Shown: positions 8,021-17,839, numbered from the stretch's first letter. The stretch is DNA of 64,000 bases from Rhodospirillaceae bacterium UBA1479 (GCA_002325375.1 DCRZ01000009.1:96156-160155); one strand, 5' to 3'. Numbers and translations are program-made. Notes: generated by a model not told the origin, from the letters alone.

Positions 8021-9415
8021 ATGCCGTCAGGTTATTTGACGCGTGCCCAAGGTCTGTTCCGGATACTTCCCGCCATTTTGCTGATCGCGGGGGGGCTGTC
8101 CCTATTTGCGCCTGCTGCCGTCGCGGAAGAATTCGCCACCGTTCGCATGCGGCCCCAAGCCATGCCCTTCGTGACGCCCGACAACAAGGTCGTGAAGCGG
8201 ATCGTCAATTTCTTCATGACGGTGACCAAGAAGTCCGTGCGTGAGGTCTGCGCCAATCAGGCCGAGGTCAAGAGCATCTTCCTGGTCAATACCTACAACC
8301 GCCAACTCGCCGATGCGAAATGGCAATACGATATGATGAATTTGGCGAGCGACCTGTACCGCGCCCTGGAGCCGTTGTTCGGGCGCGAGAAACTGGTCGC
8401 TGTGCACCTGTCGCTCGGCCGTACGGAAAGCAGTCGTCCGAACAACCAGATTCAGAAACGCCTGGAACAACTGGAAGACTGCACCACCGTGCGGTCCTTG
8501 CCGAGCGACGCGGTCACCGCGCGCTACAGCGATGCCATGGCGGCGCCCGTGCGTTCGCTGGCTACGGATGCGTCGAAGGCCGTGACTTCCGGCGCGACCA
8601 AGCCATCGCCGGCGCCTGCTGAGGACCCCGACAAGCCGTTCGAGACGCACCCACAGATGCTTGAGGCTCCCAAGTCGGAAATCGACCTGACCAAAACCGA
8701 GATCAAGGCACCGCCGCCGCAGGGCAAGCCGGGTGCCTGCAACTTTGATATTTCCGACCTGTGGCAGCCGGCCTGGGTTGCCCTCGACAATGAAAAATTC
8801 CGCATTGCCCGCGCCTTCACGGTCGACGCGGACGCCAACGGCAAGGTCGATGACGTGTCCTTCGTGCTCAGGCGTGAGGACGACAGCGAGCTGACGACCA
8901 CCTACCTAAGCCTGCACAGCACCAGGGGCAACGCCGAGATCCGTCACCTGACCCTGGCCGATCCGTTGATGATCTTCCGGCTATGCCCCGGCAGTCACGA
9001 TTTTCCCATGCCCGGTGCGGTCATGAAGGAGGCGGCGAAGATCGAACGCCCCGATCTGGCGGCCGAGGTGATGGCCCGGATCAAGGGCGAGGTTCCGCCG
9101 CCCGTTGCCGAACCGGATGCCGTCGATTTCTGGCGCTGGGTCGCGGCCATCGTCGCCATAACGGCGGTGCTTCTGGCGATTGCCGTGCTGGTCGTATTCT
9201 ATCTGATGACCCGCAACGACCGTCGGCGCAAGCGTGACCGCCGCGGCAAGAACCGGCGCAAGCGCGACCGGCGCCGCCGGGACGACGGCGCCAAGGGTGA
9301 GGAGCGCCGCAAGGGCGAAGATCGCCGCGCCGACGAGGACCGCCGGGAAGAAGATTCCCGCCGCAAGACCACTGATCGGCGCGGCACCGCCGCCGCCGAC
9401 GATGCCGACGACTGA
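8021..9415 (+). CDS. Membrane-anchored hypothetical protein with periplasmic domain and highly charged cytoplasmic tail
   Basis: I recognise no family. The 464 residues start with a signal peptide (about 1-35, ending AAVAEE), continue as a soluble, presumably periplasmic part with several Cys (CANQ, DCTT, ACNFD, RLCPG) and a Pro-rich linker, and then have one clear membrane helix at about 368-394 (WVAAIVAITAVLLAIAVLVV). The last 70 residues are almost only Arg, Lys, Asp and Glu, with repeated DRRR/EDRR units, and would be cytoplasmic. This suggests a sensor or scaffold linking the envelope to a nucleic-acid or polyanion partner, but that is inference. An AAGGGTGAG site precedes the ATG. It stands alone between znuA and a convergent SDR. 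Confidence 0.8.
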   Translation: MPSGYLTRAQGLFRILPAILLIAGGLSLFAPAAVAEEFATVRMRPQAMPFVTPDNKVVKRIVNFFMTVTKKSVREVCANQAEVKSIFLVNTYNRQLADAKWQYDMMNLASDLYRALEPLFGREKLVAVHLSLGRTESSRPNNQIQKRLEQLEDCTTVRSLPSDAVTARYSDAMAAPVRSLATDASKAVTSGATKPSPAPAEDPDKPFETHPQMLEAPKSEIDLTKTEIKAPPPQGKPGACNFDISDLWQPAWVALDNEKFRIARAFTVDADANGKVDDVSFVLRREDDSELTTTYLSLHSTRGNAEIRHLTLADPLMIFRLCPGSHDFPMPGAVMKEAAKIERPDLAAEVMARIKGEVPPPVAEPDAVDFWRWVAAIVAITAVLLAIAVLVVFYLMTRNDRRRKRDRRGKNRRKRDRRRRDDGAKGEERRKGEDRRADEDRREEDSRRKTTDRRGTAAADDADD

Positions 9416-9422
9416 TCGCCCC

Positions 9423-10217
9423 TTATCCGATTCTTGAAGAAATCCCGCCGTCCACGGGCAGCAGCACGCCGGTGATGTACTGCGCTTCGTCCGAGGCCAG
9501 GAACAGGGCCGCGTTGGCCACGTCCCAGGCCGTGCCCATGCGGCCGTAAAGCGGCACCTGGGCGTCGCGTTCGTCGCGCACGACCTTGCGGTCGACGCCG
9601 CGTTCCTGAGCCCGGCGCTCAATTGCCATGGGTGTGTCGATCAGGCCCGGAATGATGACGTTGGCGCGGATGCCATGGGGCGCGTTCTCCATGGCCAGCA
9701 TATGGGTCATGGTGTTGATGGCGCCCTTGGACGTCTTGTAGGCGATGGTGCCGCGCGAACACAGCGACGAGGTCGAGGAGATGTTGATGATCGATCCCGA
9801 CTTTTTCTCGCGCATCACCGGCAGGACATGCTTGCAGGTCATGAACATGGCCTTCAGGTTGAGCTCAAACAGCTCGTCCCACATGTCGGCCTCAAGTTCC
9901 GTCGTCGGCTTGTCGCCGCGCGACCGGCCCACGTTGTTGTGCAGCACGTCGATGCGGCCGTAACGGTCGGCGCAGGTCGTTGCGATGGCGCGGCAATCAT
10001 CTTCCTTGCGCACGTCGGCCTGAAGGGTCGATCCCTTGCCGCCGACGTCGGTGATCATTTTCAGGGTGTCGGCGGCGCTGGCTTCGTCATAATCGACGAC
10101 CAGCACGGTCGCCCCTTCCTGGGCGAAGCGGAGGGCGGTGGCGCGGCCGTTGCCGATGGTCTCGCCAGACTGCTGGCCGCCACCGACGACGATGGCGATC
10201 TTGTCTTTCAATCTCAT
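9423..10217 (-). CDS. SDR family oxidoreductase
   Basis: A classical SDR of 264 residues: cofactor-binding start VVGGGQQSGETIGNGRA, acidic residue VVDYDE after the second strand (favours NAD), NNVG equivalent of NNAG near 90, Ser in NISSTSS and the active-site YKTSK near 160. The C terminus has the usual TGVLLPVDGG. The ATG at 10217 has GGGAG upstream; the frame continues into the ArsR gene only as an artefact. It follows arsR on the same strand after 56 bases, and that gap contains TTGTATACAA, so it may have its own regulated promoter. Substrate unknown. Confidence 0.9.
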   Translation of the reverse strand: MRLKDKIAIVVGGGQQSGETIGNGRATALRFAQEGATVLVVDYDEASAADTLKMITDVGGKGSTLQADVRKEDDCRAIATTCADRYGRIDVLHNNVGRSRGDKPTTELEADMWDELFELNLKAMFMTCKHVLPVMREKKSGSIINISSTSSLCSRGTIAYKTSKGAINTMTHMLAMENAPHGIRANVIIPGLIDTPMAIERRAQERGVDRKVVRDERDAQVPLYGRMGTAWDVANAALFLASDEAQYITGVLLPVDGGISSRIG

Positions 10218-10243
10218 GCGTGGATGCTCCCGAGGGTGTTTTT

Positions 10244-10253
10244 TTGTATACAA
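10244..10253. promoter_or_regulatory. GntR (FCD)-type operator candidate upstream of the SDR
   Basis: TTGTATACAA is a perfect 10-base palindrome of the kind bound by FCD-subfamily GntR regulators. A second palindrome GTATATAC follows at 10262-10269. The same TGTATACA core occurs upstream of the GntR-linked TAXI gene at 28391-28398. Confidence 0.45.
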
Positions 10254-10273
10254 TGCCGGAAGTATATACAGCC

Positions 10274-10975
10274 TTACACAGGATGGTCGATGGCGAAGGT
10301 CTGCTTCAGGCCTTGCTGTCCTTCCGGTGTTACGCGAATGACGCGGCTGTCGCGGACGCGCTTGATCCAGCCCAGTTGAAACAGCCGGTCGGCCAGACCT
10401 TTGCCCAGGGCGCCGGCGATGTGGTGGCGCCGTTCGCTCCAATCCAGGCAGGGGCGGCAGAAGCAGCGCTTCTGATCGGCCAGTCCCGCCACGTCTATTC
10501 CGAACGACCCCAGCATGTTGCGGCCTTGCGCGGTGACCACCCCGCCGTCCGCCGTAAGGTCGACGGCGCCCTGTCGTGTTAGGGCGTCGGCCAGGGCAAC
10601 CCCCAGCACCCCGGCCAGATGGTCGTAACAGCTGCGCGCCATGCGCATGTCCTTGTCCATGCGGCTTTCCGGGCGGATGCGCCGGGGCGCGTCGACGGCG
10701 CAGACCACCTGCATGCTTTCCAGCATGGCCGCCACGGTGGGCGAGGACAGGCGGAAATAGCGATGGCGCCCCTGTTTTTCCATGGTCAGCAGGCCCGCCG
10801 CCTGAAGCTTGGCCAGATGGCTGCTGGCGGTCTGCGGCATGATCCCCGCACACCAGGCAAGCTCCCCCGCCGTCAATGCCCGTCCGTCGAGTAACGCCGT
10901 CAGCATCTGCGCCCGCGTCAGGTCGCCGACCAGATTGCCGATCTCAGCCAAGTTCATTGCGTTCACCGTCGTCAT
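10274..10975 (-). CDS. ArsR-family transcriptional regulator
   Basis: The 233-residue protein starts with an ArsR/HTH_20 winged helix (about 8-85; MPQTASSHLAKLQAAGLL is the recognition helix region and GRHRYFRLSS the wing). A long C-terminal domain (about 110-233) carries a Cys pair, RCFCRPC, which could bind a metal or respond to oxidation. This size fits the ArsR subgroup with an extra C-terminal domain rather than the about 100-residue metal sensors. It precedes the SDR on the same strand and is divergent from the EamA exporter, so either could be its target. Confidence 0.85.
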   Translation of the reverse strand: MTTVNAMNLAEIGNLVGDLTRAQMLTALLDGRALTAGELAWCAGIMPQTASSHLAKLQAAGLLTMEKQGRHRYFRLSSPTVAAMLESMQVVCAVDAPRRIRPESRMDKDMRMARSCYDHLAGVLGVALADALTRQGAVDLTADGGVVTAQGRNMLGSFGIDVAGLADQKRCFCRPCLDWSERRHHIAGALGKGLADRLFQLGWIKRVRDSRVIRVTPEGQQGLKQTFAIDHPV

Positions 10976-11104
10976 GGAGTGATTGTACCCGCCGCGGGGA
11001 CCGGGCGCACGCGGGCATGCTTCGGCGCCGGTCGAAGTGTTCTCCGGCAGGGTCGACCCTAATCCGTGCCAAAGTATGCGTCCCGCAATCAATCCGGACC
11101 CCTC

Positions 11105-12028
11105 ATGACGATGACACCCGCCGCGCCGTTTCCCAATCCGCGCGCAACCTTGGATCTGGTCGCGAATCTGAGCCTTTTGGTCCTGCTCGCGTCTTTGTGG
11201 GGCGCGTCCTACAGCTTCATCAAGGTTGGGATCGAGACAATCCCGCCGATCACCCTGATCGCCGGGCGCACGGCCATCGCCGGCATGGTGCTGTTGATGG
11301 TCATGCGCGCGCTCGGCCTGCGCATGCCGCGCGACGCGGCGTCCTGGCGGTCGTTCATGGTTCAGGCATGCCTCAACAGCGTGCTGCCGTTCACGGCCAT
11401 CGCCTGGGCCGAACAGACCGTGGACGCATCGTTGGCGACGATTCTCAATTCGACCTCGCCGATCTTCATCTTTCTGCTCGCCATGGTCCTGCGGTTGGAG
11501 GGGGAACGGACCTGGCGCAAGTTCCTGGGCGTTGCCTTCGGTTTTGCCGGGATCGTCCTGGTGATCGGCGGCGATGCCCTGCAGGGGCTGACGCGGGAAT
11601 TGATGGCGCAGTTGGTCATTGTTGGCGCCACGGTCTGCTATGCCGGGGCGGCGGTGTTCGGGCGGCGCTTTTCCGGTATGCACGCCATCGTCCCGGCGGC
11701 GGGATCGATGATCGCCGGCGGTGCCGTACTGATCCCGGCCAGCCTGATCGTCGAGCAGCCGTGGACGCTGTCGGTGTCAACGGAGTCGGCGCTGGCGCTG
11801 TTGGGATTGTCCGTGCTGTCGACGGCGCTCGCCTTCGTCATCTACTTCCGCCTGCTCAAGACCCTGGGCTCCGTCGGCACGGCGGCGCAGGCCTATCTCC
11901 GGGTGCCCATCGGGGTCGCCCTGGGGGCGCTGGTCCTGGGTGAAACGCTGCCGCTGACGGCCTGGGCGGGCATGGCCTGCGTCGTCGCCGGGGTTGCGGC
12001 CATGACCCTGCCGAGGCGGCGATGCTAG
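11105..12028 (+). CDS. EamA/DMT-family transporter
   Basis: The 307 residues form ten hydrophobic helices in two repeats of five, the EamA (drug/metabolite transporter) plan. The N-terminal repeat has LLASLWGASYSFIKVG, and the second begins near LVIVGATVCYAGAAVFGRR. These inner-membrane proteins mostly export amino acids, metabolites or toxic compounds; the substrate is not predictable. Start: MTMTPAAPF at 11105; an in-frame ATG at 11066 is possible but adds a polar stretch without homology. Neither has a strong ribosome site. It is divergent from the ArsR regulator. Confidence 0.85.
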   Translation: MTMTPAAPFPNPRATLDLVANLSLLVLLASLWGASYSFIKVGIETIPPITLIAGRTAIAGMVLLMVMRALGLRMPRDAASWRSFMVQACLNSVLPFTAIAWAEQTVDASLATILNSTSPIFIFLLAMVLRLEGERTWRKFLGVAFGFAGIVLVIGGDALQGLTRELMAQLVIVGATVCYAGAAVFGRRFSGMHAIVPAAGSMIAGGAVLIPASLIVEQPWTLSVSTESALALLGLSVLSTALAFVIYFRLLKTLGSVGTAAQAYLRVPIGVALGALVLGETLPLTAWAGMACVVAGVAAMTLPRRRC

Positions 12029-12123
12029 GGACAGGGGCGGCGAACCGCCCTTGCGCCGGTGCGTGTTGGCGGTTTTTAATACGGTTGTCGGGGGGCCGAC
12101 GAGATCACAAGGAAACATCAACT

Positions 12124-12564
12124 ATGACCGACCACAAGGGCGGCTGCCATTGCGGCAACATCAGCGTCACCTTCACCACGGACAAGGACCCGGCTGAGAT
12201 CGTGCCCCGGGCCTGCCAGTGTTCGTTCTGCCGCAAGCACGCGACCCGCGCCCTGTCCGACAACGCGGGCCATATCCATCTGCAGGTCAAGGACGCCAGC
12301 CTTCTTGGCCGTTACCGCTTCGGGCTGAAGGTCGGCGACTACGTGTTCTGCAAATCCTGCGGGGTCTACGTTTCGGCCTATATGGAAGATGGTGCCCCTG
12401 GAGAAGAAGGGCGGGCCTGGGCCAATGTCATGGGGAACGCCATGGACGATCGCGACATCTGGGCGCCGACTGAACCCATCGAATACGGCGTCGAAACCGA
12501 AGACGGCAAACGCGAACGCCGGCGCCACAAATGGACGCCGGCGTCGATGACGGTCGAAAGCTAA
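12124..12564 (+). CDS. GFA family protein (glutathione-dependent formaldehyde-activating-like, CENP-V fold)
   Basis: The 146-residue protein shows the zinc pattern of the GFA fold: GCHCG (Cys 8 and 10), CQCSFC (31, 33, 36) and CKSCG (76, 79). Most members have no proven activity; the family name comes from one enzyme that helps formaldehyde react with glutathione. AAGGAAA lies upstream of the ATG at 12124, which also begins exactly at the conserved region. It converges with the oxygenase at 12579, only 14 bases away. Confidence 0.88.
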   Translation: MTDHKGGCHCGNISVTFTTDKDPAEIVPRACQCSFCRKHATRALSDNAGHIHLQVKDASLLGRYRFGLKVGDYVFCKSCGVYVSAYMEDGAPGEEGRAWANVMGNAMDDRDIWAPTEPIEYGVETEDGKRERRRHKWTPASMTVES

Positions 12565-12578
12565 AGGCGGCGCAGGCG

Positions 12579-13430
12579 CTAGGGCGCGAAGGAAATCATC
12601 GTGCGGACTTCGATGCTTTCCCGGGGTGGCGTGTCCGGGGCGGCATCGGGGTTTTCGAACCCCGTGTGCGCCGTGTAGCGGGCGCGCCCGTCCGTCGCCG
12701 TGTCGAAGCATTTCAGCAGCAGGACCTCGTCCCCGCCCATGCCGGGATACCAGTACCACTTCTGCCCGTCCGAATGGGCGTTCTGGTAGATCTCGCCGAC
12801 CCGGTCCTTGTAGACAAGGTCCGTGGCCAGGAAGTCCTCGGCCTGCATGGTGCGGGCGTCGGCCACGGCGATCGGCGTGCGGTCGGCGCTGGCGCCGATC
12901 GACCGCCACACGTTGACCATGGCGAAGCGGTGGCCCAGGTAGCGGTCGGCGGCGGCGGCGTCCATGACGTCGCGCACCCGCTTGGGGCCCGATGTTTCCG
13001 TGTAGTCGTTATGGGCGATCAGCACCGGCAGGCGCTTGGCCGTGGCGGCGCGCTTGCCGTCGTCCTGCACCCGAACCGTGTGGTCGAAGATATGGACGTC
13101 CGTCGCACCGGTCGTGCGCTTCAGGAAGGCGGTGATCTCCGGGTAATAGACGGCCTCGATGCGGGCTTCGTCATAGAAATCGGCCATGGCGGTCGGCATG
13201 ATCGCCAGTTCGAATCCCTGGACGTCCAGGCTGGCGGCCGGGGTCAGCGCGCGGGCATCGTGCATTTCCACCGCCGCTTCTTCGAAGGTGCCCAGACGCT
13301 CGTTCGGCTGGGCATGGTCGGCGGACATGAAGACCCGCGGCTTTTCGGCCTGCGCATGGGCCATGAAGTTGATCGGGGCCAGGACCGTGCGGCCGGGGTG
13401 CGGCTGGGTATTGGCGGCGGCTTGGGACAT
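12579..13430 (-). CDS. CmcJ/NvfI-family oxidoreductase (probable non-haem iron, 2-oxoglutarate type)
   Basis: The 283 residues resemble the family named after CmcJ (cephamycin C synthesis) and NvfI (fungal endoperoxide synthesis). An HND triad element sits in LIAHNDYTE near 146-152, and the distal part has YTAHTGFENP with RESIEVRTMISF at the end, giving the second His and the Arg for 2-oxoglutarate. FDHTVR near 125 is typical of the family. GGAGA lies five bases before the ATG at 13430. Bacterial members are widespread and mostly uncharacterised; the substrate is unknown. Confidence 0.82.
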   Translation of the reverse strand: MSQAAANTQPHPGRTVLAPINFMAHAQAEKPRVFMSADHAQPNERLGTFEEAAVEMHDARALTPAASLDVQGFELAIMPTAMADFYDEARIEAVYYPEITAFLKRTTGATDVHIFDHTVRVQDDGKRAATAKRLPVLIAHNDYTETSGPKRVRDVMDAAAADRYLGHRFAMVNVWRSIGASADRTPIAVADARTMQAEDFLATDLVYKDRVGEIYQNAHSDGQKWYWYPGMGGDEVLLLKCFDTATDGRARYTAHTGFENPDAAPDTPPRESIEVRTMISFAP

Positions 13431-13572
13431 GATCGTCTCCTTAACGTCAACGGTTCGTTCCCGCAAATCTGCGGCCTTCGCCGACGATTGGCAAGGGGGC
13501 AGGGGGCATGACACCTTTTCCCCAGGGGATCAGGATGCGCCGAAATCTGGAATACTCGTTCCTGAAACCAGG

Positions 13573-16500
13573 TTATTCCGCCGCCCGGGGCTCGGCCAGG
13601 GGGGCTTCGGTCGTATCCATATGTTCGGCCTCGCGCAGTTCGCGGTCGAGGCGGATGCCCGCGTGGGCCCGATTGGACGACAGCGGCGCCAGCAGGGAAT
13701 AGATCACCGGGATCAGGACCAGGGTGAACACGGTGGCGATGCCGAGCCCCCCGAACACGACCCAGCCGATGGCGACCCGCGCTTCCGATCCGGCGCCGGT
13801 CGCCAGGATCAGCGGCAAAGCCCCCAGCACCGTGGACAGCATGGTCATCATCACCGGGCGCAGGCGGATGATCGCCGCCTGACGGATGGCATCGGCCACG
13901 GACAGACCGCGGTCGCGCAGCTGATCGGCGAATTCGACCACCAGGATACCGTTCTTGGCCATCAGGCCGACCAGCATGACCAGGCCGATCTGGCTGTAGA
14001 TGTTGATGGTGCCGCCGGAAAGTTTCAGCGCGAACACCGCCGCCGCCAGCCCGAACGGCACGGTCAGCACGATCACCAGGGCGCTGACCACGCTTTCGAA
14101 CTGGGCCGCCAGGACCAGCAGCACGATCAGCACGGCGAAGGCGAAGGTCAGGGCGACCTCGTTGGTGGTGTCCTGCAGGGTCGCGGCCTCGTTGATGAAC
14201 CGCAGCCCGATGCCGGGCGGCAGGGTGTCGTCGGCGATGGCCTGGATGCCGTCGATGGCTTCCTGCAGGGACATGTCGGCGGGAAGCACGGCCTCGACCT
14301 CGACCGCGCGCTTCTGGCCGGACCGGTCAAGCTCGGCCGCCGTGCCGACCTCTTCCAAGGTCACGAAGGCCGACAGCGGCACCAGACGCCCGTCGCCCGT
14401 CGGCACGAACAGATTGAACAGATCGGTCGGATCGTTGATGGCGCCGGCGGCGGATTCCAGCATCACCGGGATCGACCGGTCGTTGACGTTCAGTTCCGCC
14501 ACTTCGAACCCGGCGACCATGGCGCGGAGCGTGTCGACGATGCCTTCGACCTGGACGCCCAGGTCCTCCGCCCGGCGGCGGTCGACCTTGACCGACAATT
14601 GTGGTTGGGTTTGCTGGAATTCGACCTCCGGGTCCTCCAGCCTGGGCAGGCGTTCGCGCATGGCGCCCAGGAAATCGAAGGCGGCGGCGGCGATGTCCTT
14701 GTAGTTGGATCCGGTCAGGGTGAATTCGATGCTGCCGCCGGCGCGGCGCAGGTTCAGGCTGTTGGGCGTGCGGACGCGCGCGGTCGCCCCCGGGATCGCC
14801 TTCAGGCCCTTGTTCAGGGATTTGGCGATTTCCTGTTGCGAGCGCTTGCGCTGGTCCCAGGGCACCAGAGGCGCGATCAGGTAGACACGGTTAGGGTCCC
14901 AGCGTCCGACGATGGCGAACACGTTTTCCGCCTCGCCGCTGTCGACCAGCGGGCGCAGAAGGGCCTCGGCCTGGACCGACTGGCGGTCCATGTAGTCGAG
15001 CCCGACGCCGTCCGGTCCCTGCATCATGATGATGATGGCGCCGCGATCCTCACGCGGCAGCAATTCGGTCTTGATCGTGGGATAGACCAGCAGGGCCGTC
15101 GCCGCGAGCATGGCCGTGCCGCCCAGGATCAGCAGCCGGGCGTTGAGGGTGAATTCCAGCATCCTGGCATAGGCCGCATTGATGCGCTGTCCTGCGGCGA
15201 CCAGGACGGCCGGCGGTTTGGTCGGCCCGGCATCGCCCCGGTCGGGCAGGCGCGACGCCAGCATGGGCACCAGGGACAGCGCCACGAAGGATGAAATCGC
15301 CACGGCCACGGCCAGGGTGAAGCCGAATTCGGTGAACAGCTTGCCGGCCGTCGACGGCAGGAAGGCGATCGGCAGGAACACGGAAATCAGCGTCGCCGTG
15401 GTCGCCAGCACGGCGAAGAACACCTGGCGGGTGCCGTTGACGGCGGCGGCGTAGGACTTCATCCCGAGGGTGCGGTGGCGCTGGATGTTTTCAAGCACCA
15501 CGATGGCGTCATCGACGATCATGCCCGTGGCCAGGACCATGGCCAGCAGGGTCAGGATATTGACCGAAAAGCCCATCAGATAGATCGCCCCGACGGTGCC
15601 CATGATGGCGACGGGAATGGCGACGGTCGGTATCAGCGTCGGGCGCAGGCCGCCCATGAACATGAAGATCACGGCGATGACCACGGTGACGGCGATCAAC
15701 AGGCTGTTGATGACCTCGCGCACGGCCGAGCGGATGAAGCGCGCATCGTCGGAAATCTTGACCAGACGCACGTCCTTCAGGCGTTTGTTCAGGCGCTCGA
15801 CGCTTTTGTTGACGGCATCGGAAATGGCGATGGTGTTGGATTGCGCACGACGGACGATGCCCAGGCCCACCACCTTGGATCCGTTGAGAACCGAATAGCT
15901 TTCCGCCTCGGCCGGGCCGTAGAAGGCCTGCGCGACCTCGCCCAGGCGGACGTCCTTGCGCAATTCCAGGTCCTCGACCTTGGCCGGCTCCCAGACCGAG
16001 GCGTCGGCGCGCACCAGCAGCATCTGGTCGTCGGATTTGAAACTGCCGGCGGGCACGTCGAGCCGGGTCGAGCGCAACACCTTGGCGACGTCATCGATGC
16101 TGAGGCCGTAACGCGCCAGTTTCATGGGGTCGACGACGATGCGCAGGACCTGTTCCTGATCGCCGAACAGGTCGACCGAGGCGACCCCGTCGATGGACAG
16201 GAACTCGGGCGAAATATCGTCCTCGGCGATGCGGGTCAGGTCTTCCTGGTTCACCTTGTCGGACACCAGGGCCAGACGGATGATCGGCGAGGAATCGGCG
16301 TCGGCCTTGACGACGGTGATGTCCTCGACACCTTCCGGCAATTGCCGCTCGACCCCGGCGACCGCTTCGCGGATGTCGTTGGCGGCGACGTCCAGATTGA
16401 CGTTGGCGGAGAACTCGGCGCGGACGCGGCCGTTGTTTTCCTCGCTCGCGGCCTCGATGCGCTTGACCCCCGACACGCGGGCGACGGCTCCTTCGAGCAC

Positions 16501-16707
16501 GCTGATCACCTCGGCATCCATGGTTTCCGGAGAGGCGCCGTCGAAGAACGCGCGCACGGTGACGATGGGGCGGTCGACGTCGGGCAGTTCGCGGACCTCG
16601 ACACCCATGATCGCGGCCAGACCGGCGATCATGATCAGCAGGTTCATGACGACGACCAGCGTGGGCCGGCGGACCGACAGGGACGGCAGGTCGCTGAACC
16701 GGGACAT
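13573..16707 (-). CDS. RND efflux transporter, inner-membrane permease (AcrB/HAE1-like)
   Basis: At 1,044 residues this has the full RND length: two repeats, each with one membrane helix, a large periplasmic loop and five or six more helices. The proton-relay Asp pair is present in GMIVDDAIVVLENIQRH, and the second-half motif MLVGLMAKNGILVVEFA is typical. The start MSRFSDLPSLSVRRPTLV is the usual family beginning. It exports drugs or other amphiphiles with its adaptor and an outer-membrane channel that is not encoded nearby. One base separates its ATG from the stop of the adaptor gene. Confidence 0.95.
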   Translation of the reverse strand: MSRFSDLPSLSVRRPTLVVVMNLLIMIAGLAAIMGVEVRELPDVDRPIVTVRAFFDGASPETMDAEVISVLEGAVARVSGVKRIEAASEENNGRVRAEFSANVNLDVAANDIREAVAGVERQLPEGVEDITVVKADADSSPIIRLALVSDKVNQEDLTRIAEDDISPEFLSIDGVASVDLFGDQEQVLRIVVDPMKLARYGLSIDDVAKVLRSTRLDVPAGSFKSDDQMLLVRADASVWEPAKVEDLELRKDVRLGEVAQAFYGPAEAESYSVLNGSKVVGLGIVRRAQSNTIAISDAVNKSVERLNKRLKDVRLVKISDDARFIRSAVREVINSLLIAVTVVIAVIFMFMGGLRPTLIPTVAIPVAIMGTVGAIYLMGFSVNILTLLAMVLATGMIVDDAIVVLENIQRHRTLGMKSYAAAVNGTRQVFFAVLATTATLISVFLPIAFLPSTAGKLFTEFGFTLAVAVAISSFVALSLVPMLASRLPDRGDAGPTKPPAVLVAAGQRINAAYARMLEFTLNARLLILGGTAMLAATALLVYPTIKTELLPREDRGAIIIMMQGPDGVGLDYMDRQSVQAEALLRPLVDSGEAENVFAIVGRWDPNRVYLIAPLVPWDQRKRSQQEIAKSLNKGLKAIPGATARVRTPNSLNLRRAGGSIEFTLTGSNYKDIAAAAFDFLGAMRERLPRLEDPEVEFQQTQPQLSVKVDRRRAEDLGVQVEGIVDTLRAMVAGFEVAELNVNDRSIPVMLESAAGAINDPTDLFNLFVPTGDGRLVPLSAFVTLEEVGTAAELDRSGQKRAVEVEAVLPADMSLQEAIDGIQAIADDTLPPGIGLRFINEAATLQDTTNEVALTFAFAVLIVLLVLAAQFESVVSALVIVLTVPFGLAAAVFALKLSGGTINIYSQIGLVMLVGLMAKNGILVVEFADQLRDRGLSVADAIRQAAIIRLRPVMMTMLSTVLGALPLILATGAGSEARVAIGWVVFGGLGIATVFTLVLIPVIYSLLAPLSSNRAHAGIRLDRELREAEHMDTTEAPLAEPRAAE

Positions 16708-16708
16708 G

Positions 16709-17839
16709 TTACGGGGTCGCCTTTTTCTTGCCCTTAGGCGCGACGTCGCCGGCGGCGAATTTATCGAAGGGAATGGCCTGGATGCGCTGGCCGGGGCGCA
16801 GGCCCTGGACGCCTTCGACGACAATCAGATCGTCGGCGTTCAGCGGCCCGTCGACCAGGATGCGGCCGCGGTCGCGGCGGACGATTTTGACGAAGACCTT
16901 TTCCGCCGTTTCGGTCTTGCCGTCCTTCTTGGCGACACGCCACAGATAGGCGCCGTCGCGGCTCCACAAAACGGCGACCTCGCGGACGGTGGGATAGGGT
17001 TTGCCGGTGAAGGCGAGTTCGGTCTCAAACGACGTGCCGGGGCGGATCAGGTCTTCCTCGTTGGGGATCGTCGCCTTGACCCGGAGCGTGCGCGTGACCG
17101 GGTCGATGCGGCTGCCCAGTTGGGAGACCTTGCCCGCAAGCCGCAGGTCCGGCGCGGTCCAGGGCCGGACCATGACCGGGTCGTCGATCTTGATGCGGCC
17201 GGCGTATTCCTCGGGCAATTCGAACTCGACGAGGATCTCCGAGCGGTCATCCAATGTGGCGATCTTCGTATCCGTGGTCACCCGGTCGCCACGGTCGATC
17301 TCGGTCAGCCCGATGATGCCGTCGAAGGGGGCATAGACGATGCGGTCGTCAAGCGCCTGTTCCGCCTGGTCCAGGCGCAGGGTCGCGGATTCCAGGTCGG
17401 TCTGCGCCGTTTCCAGGCGCGCCTGAGACGCGGTGCCCGACGGCGCCAGTTTTTCCAGGCGCTTCAACTGACGGGTCGCGTCCTTGACCGCAACCTTGGC
17501 CAGGCGCACGGCGATCTGCTGATGGATGTCTTCCAGGCGCAGCAGAATCTGACCCTTATGAACCCGGTCCTGGCTGCGGAACGACACGGCGACGACCTCG
17601 CCGGCGGTCTTGGGGTAGAGCGCCGCGGACTTGCGCGCCTCGCCCGTGCCGACGGCGCGGACGATGATCTTGTCCGTGGCGGCGGGGGCCTTTTCGACCA
17701 AAACCCGCGTGCCGCCGCCGGCCGCGCGGGGCGCGTTTTTGGGCTGGGCGCCGACCTCACTGCCGTTCAAGGCATACCAGCCGGCGCCGAGAAGAACAGC
17801 CAGGCCGATGAGGACGACAAGTTGGGTGCGCAGAATCAT
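16709..17839 (-). CDS. RND efflux periplasmic adaptor (membrane fusion protein)
   Basis: The 376-residue protein has an N-terminal membrane anchor (LVVLIGLAVLLGAGWYAL, about 6-23), a lipoyl half-domain, a coiled-coil hairpin (about 115-170, VKDATRQLKRLEKLAPSG), the second lipoyl half (YAPFDGIIG) and a beta-barrel domain ending near FDKFAAGD. It bridges the RND permease to an outer-membrane channel. The ATG at 17839 with GAGAC upstream gives the correct anchor; the open frame upstream is AT-richer and probably untranslated. It is first in the two-gene efflux unit. Confidence 0.92.
   Translation of the reverse strand: MILRTQLVVLIGLAVLLGAGWYALNGSEVGAQPKNAPRAAGGGTRVLVEKAPAATDKIIVRAVGTGEARKSAALYPKTAGEVVAVSFRSQDRVHKGQILLRLEDIHQQIAVRLAKVAVKDATRQLKRLEKLAPSGTASQARLETAQTDLESATLRLDQAEQALDDRIVYAPFDGIIGLTEIDRGDRVTTDTKIATLDDRSEILVEFELPEEYAGRIKIDDPVMVRPWTAPDLRLAGKVSQLGSRIDPVTRTLRVKATIPNEEDLIRPGTSFETELAFTGKPYPTVREVAVLWSRDGAYLWRVAKKDGKTETAEKVFVKIVRRDRGRILVDGPLNADDLIVVEGVQGLRPGQRIQAIPFDKFAAGDVAPKGKKKATP

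Noticed and set aside
13186..15294. Plus-strand frame of 702 codons across the RND gene
   Set aside because: Antisense of the RND permease; His/Gln/Asp-rich shadow.
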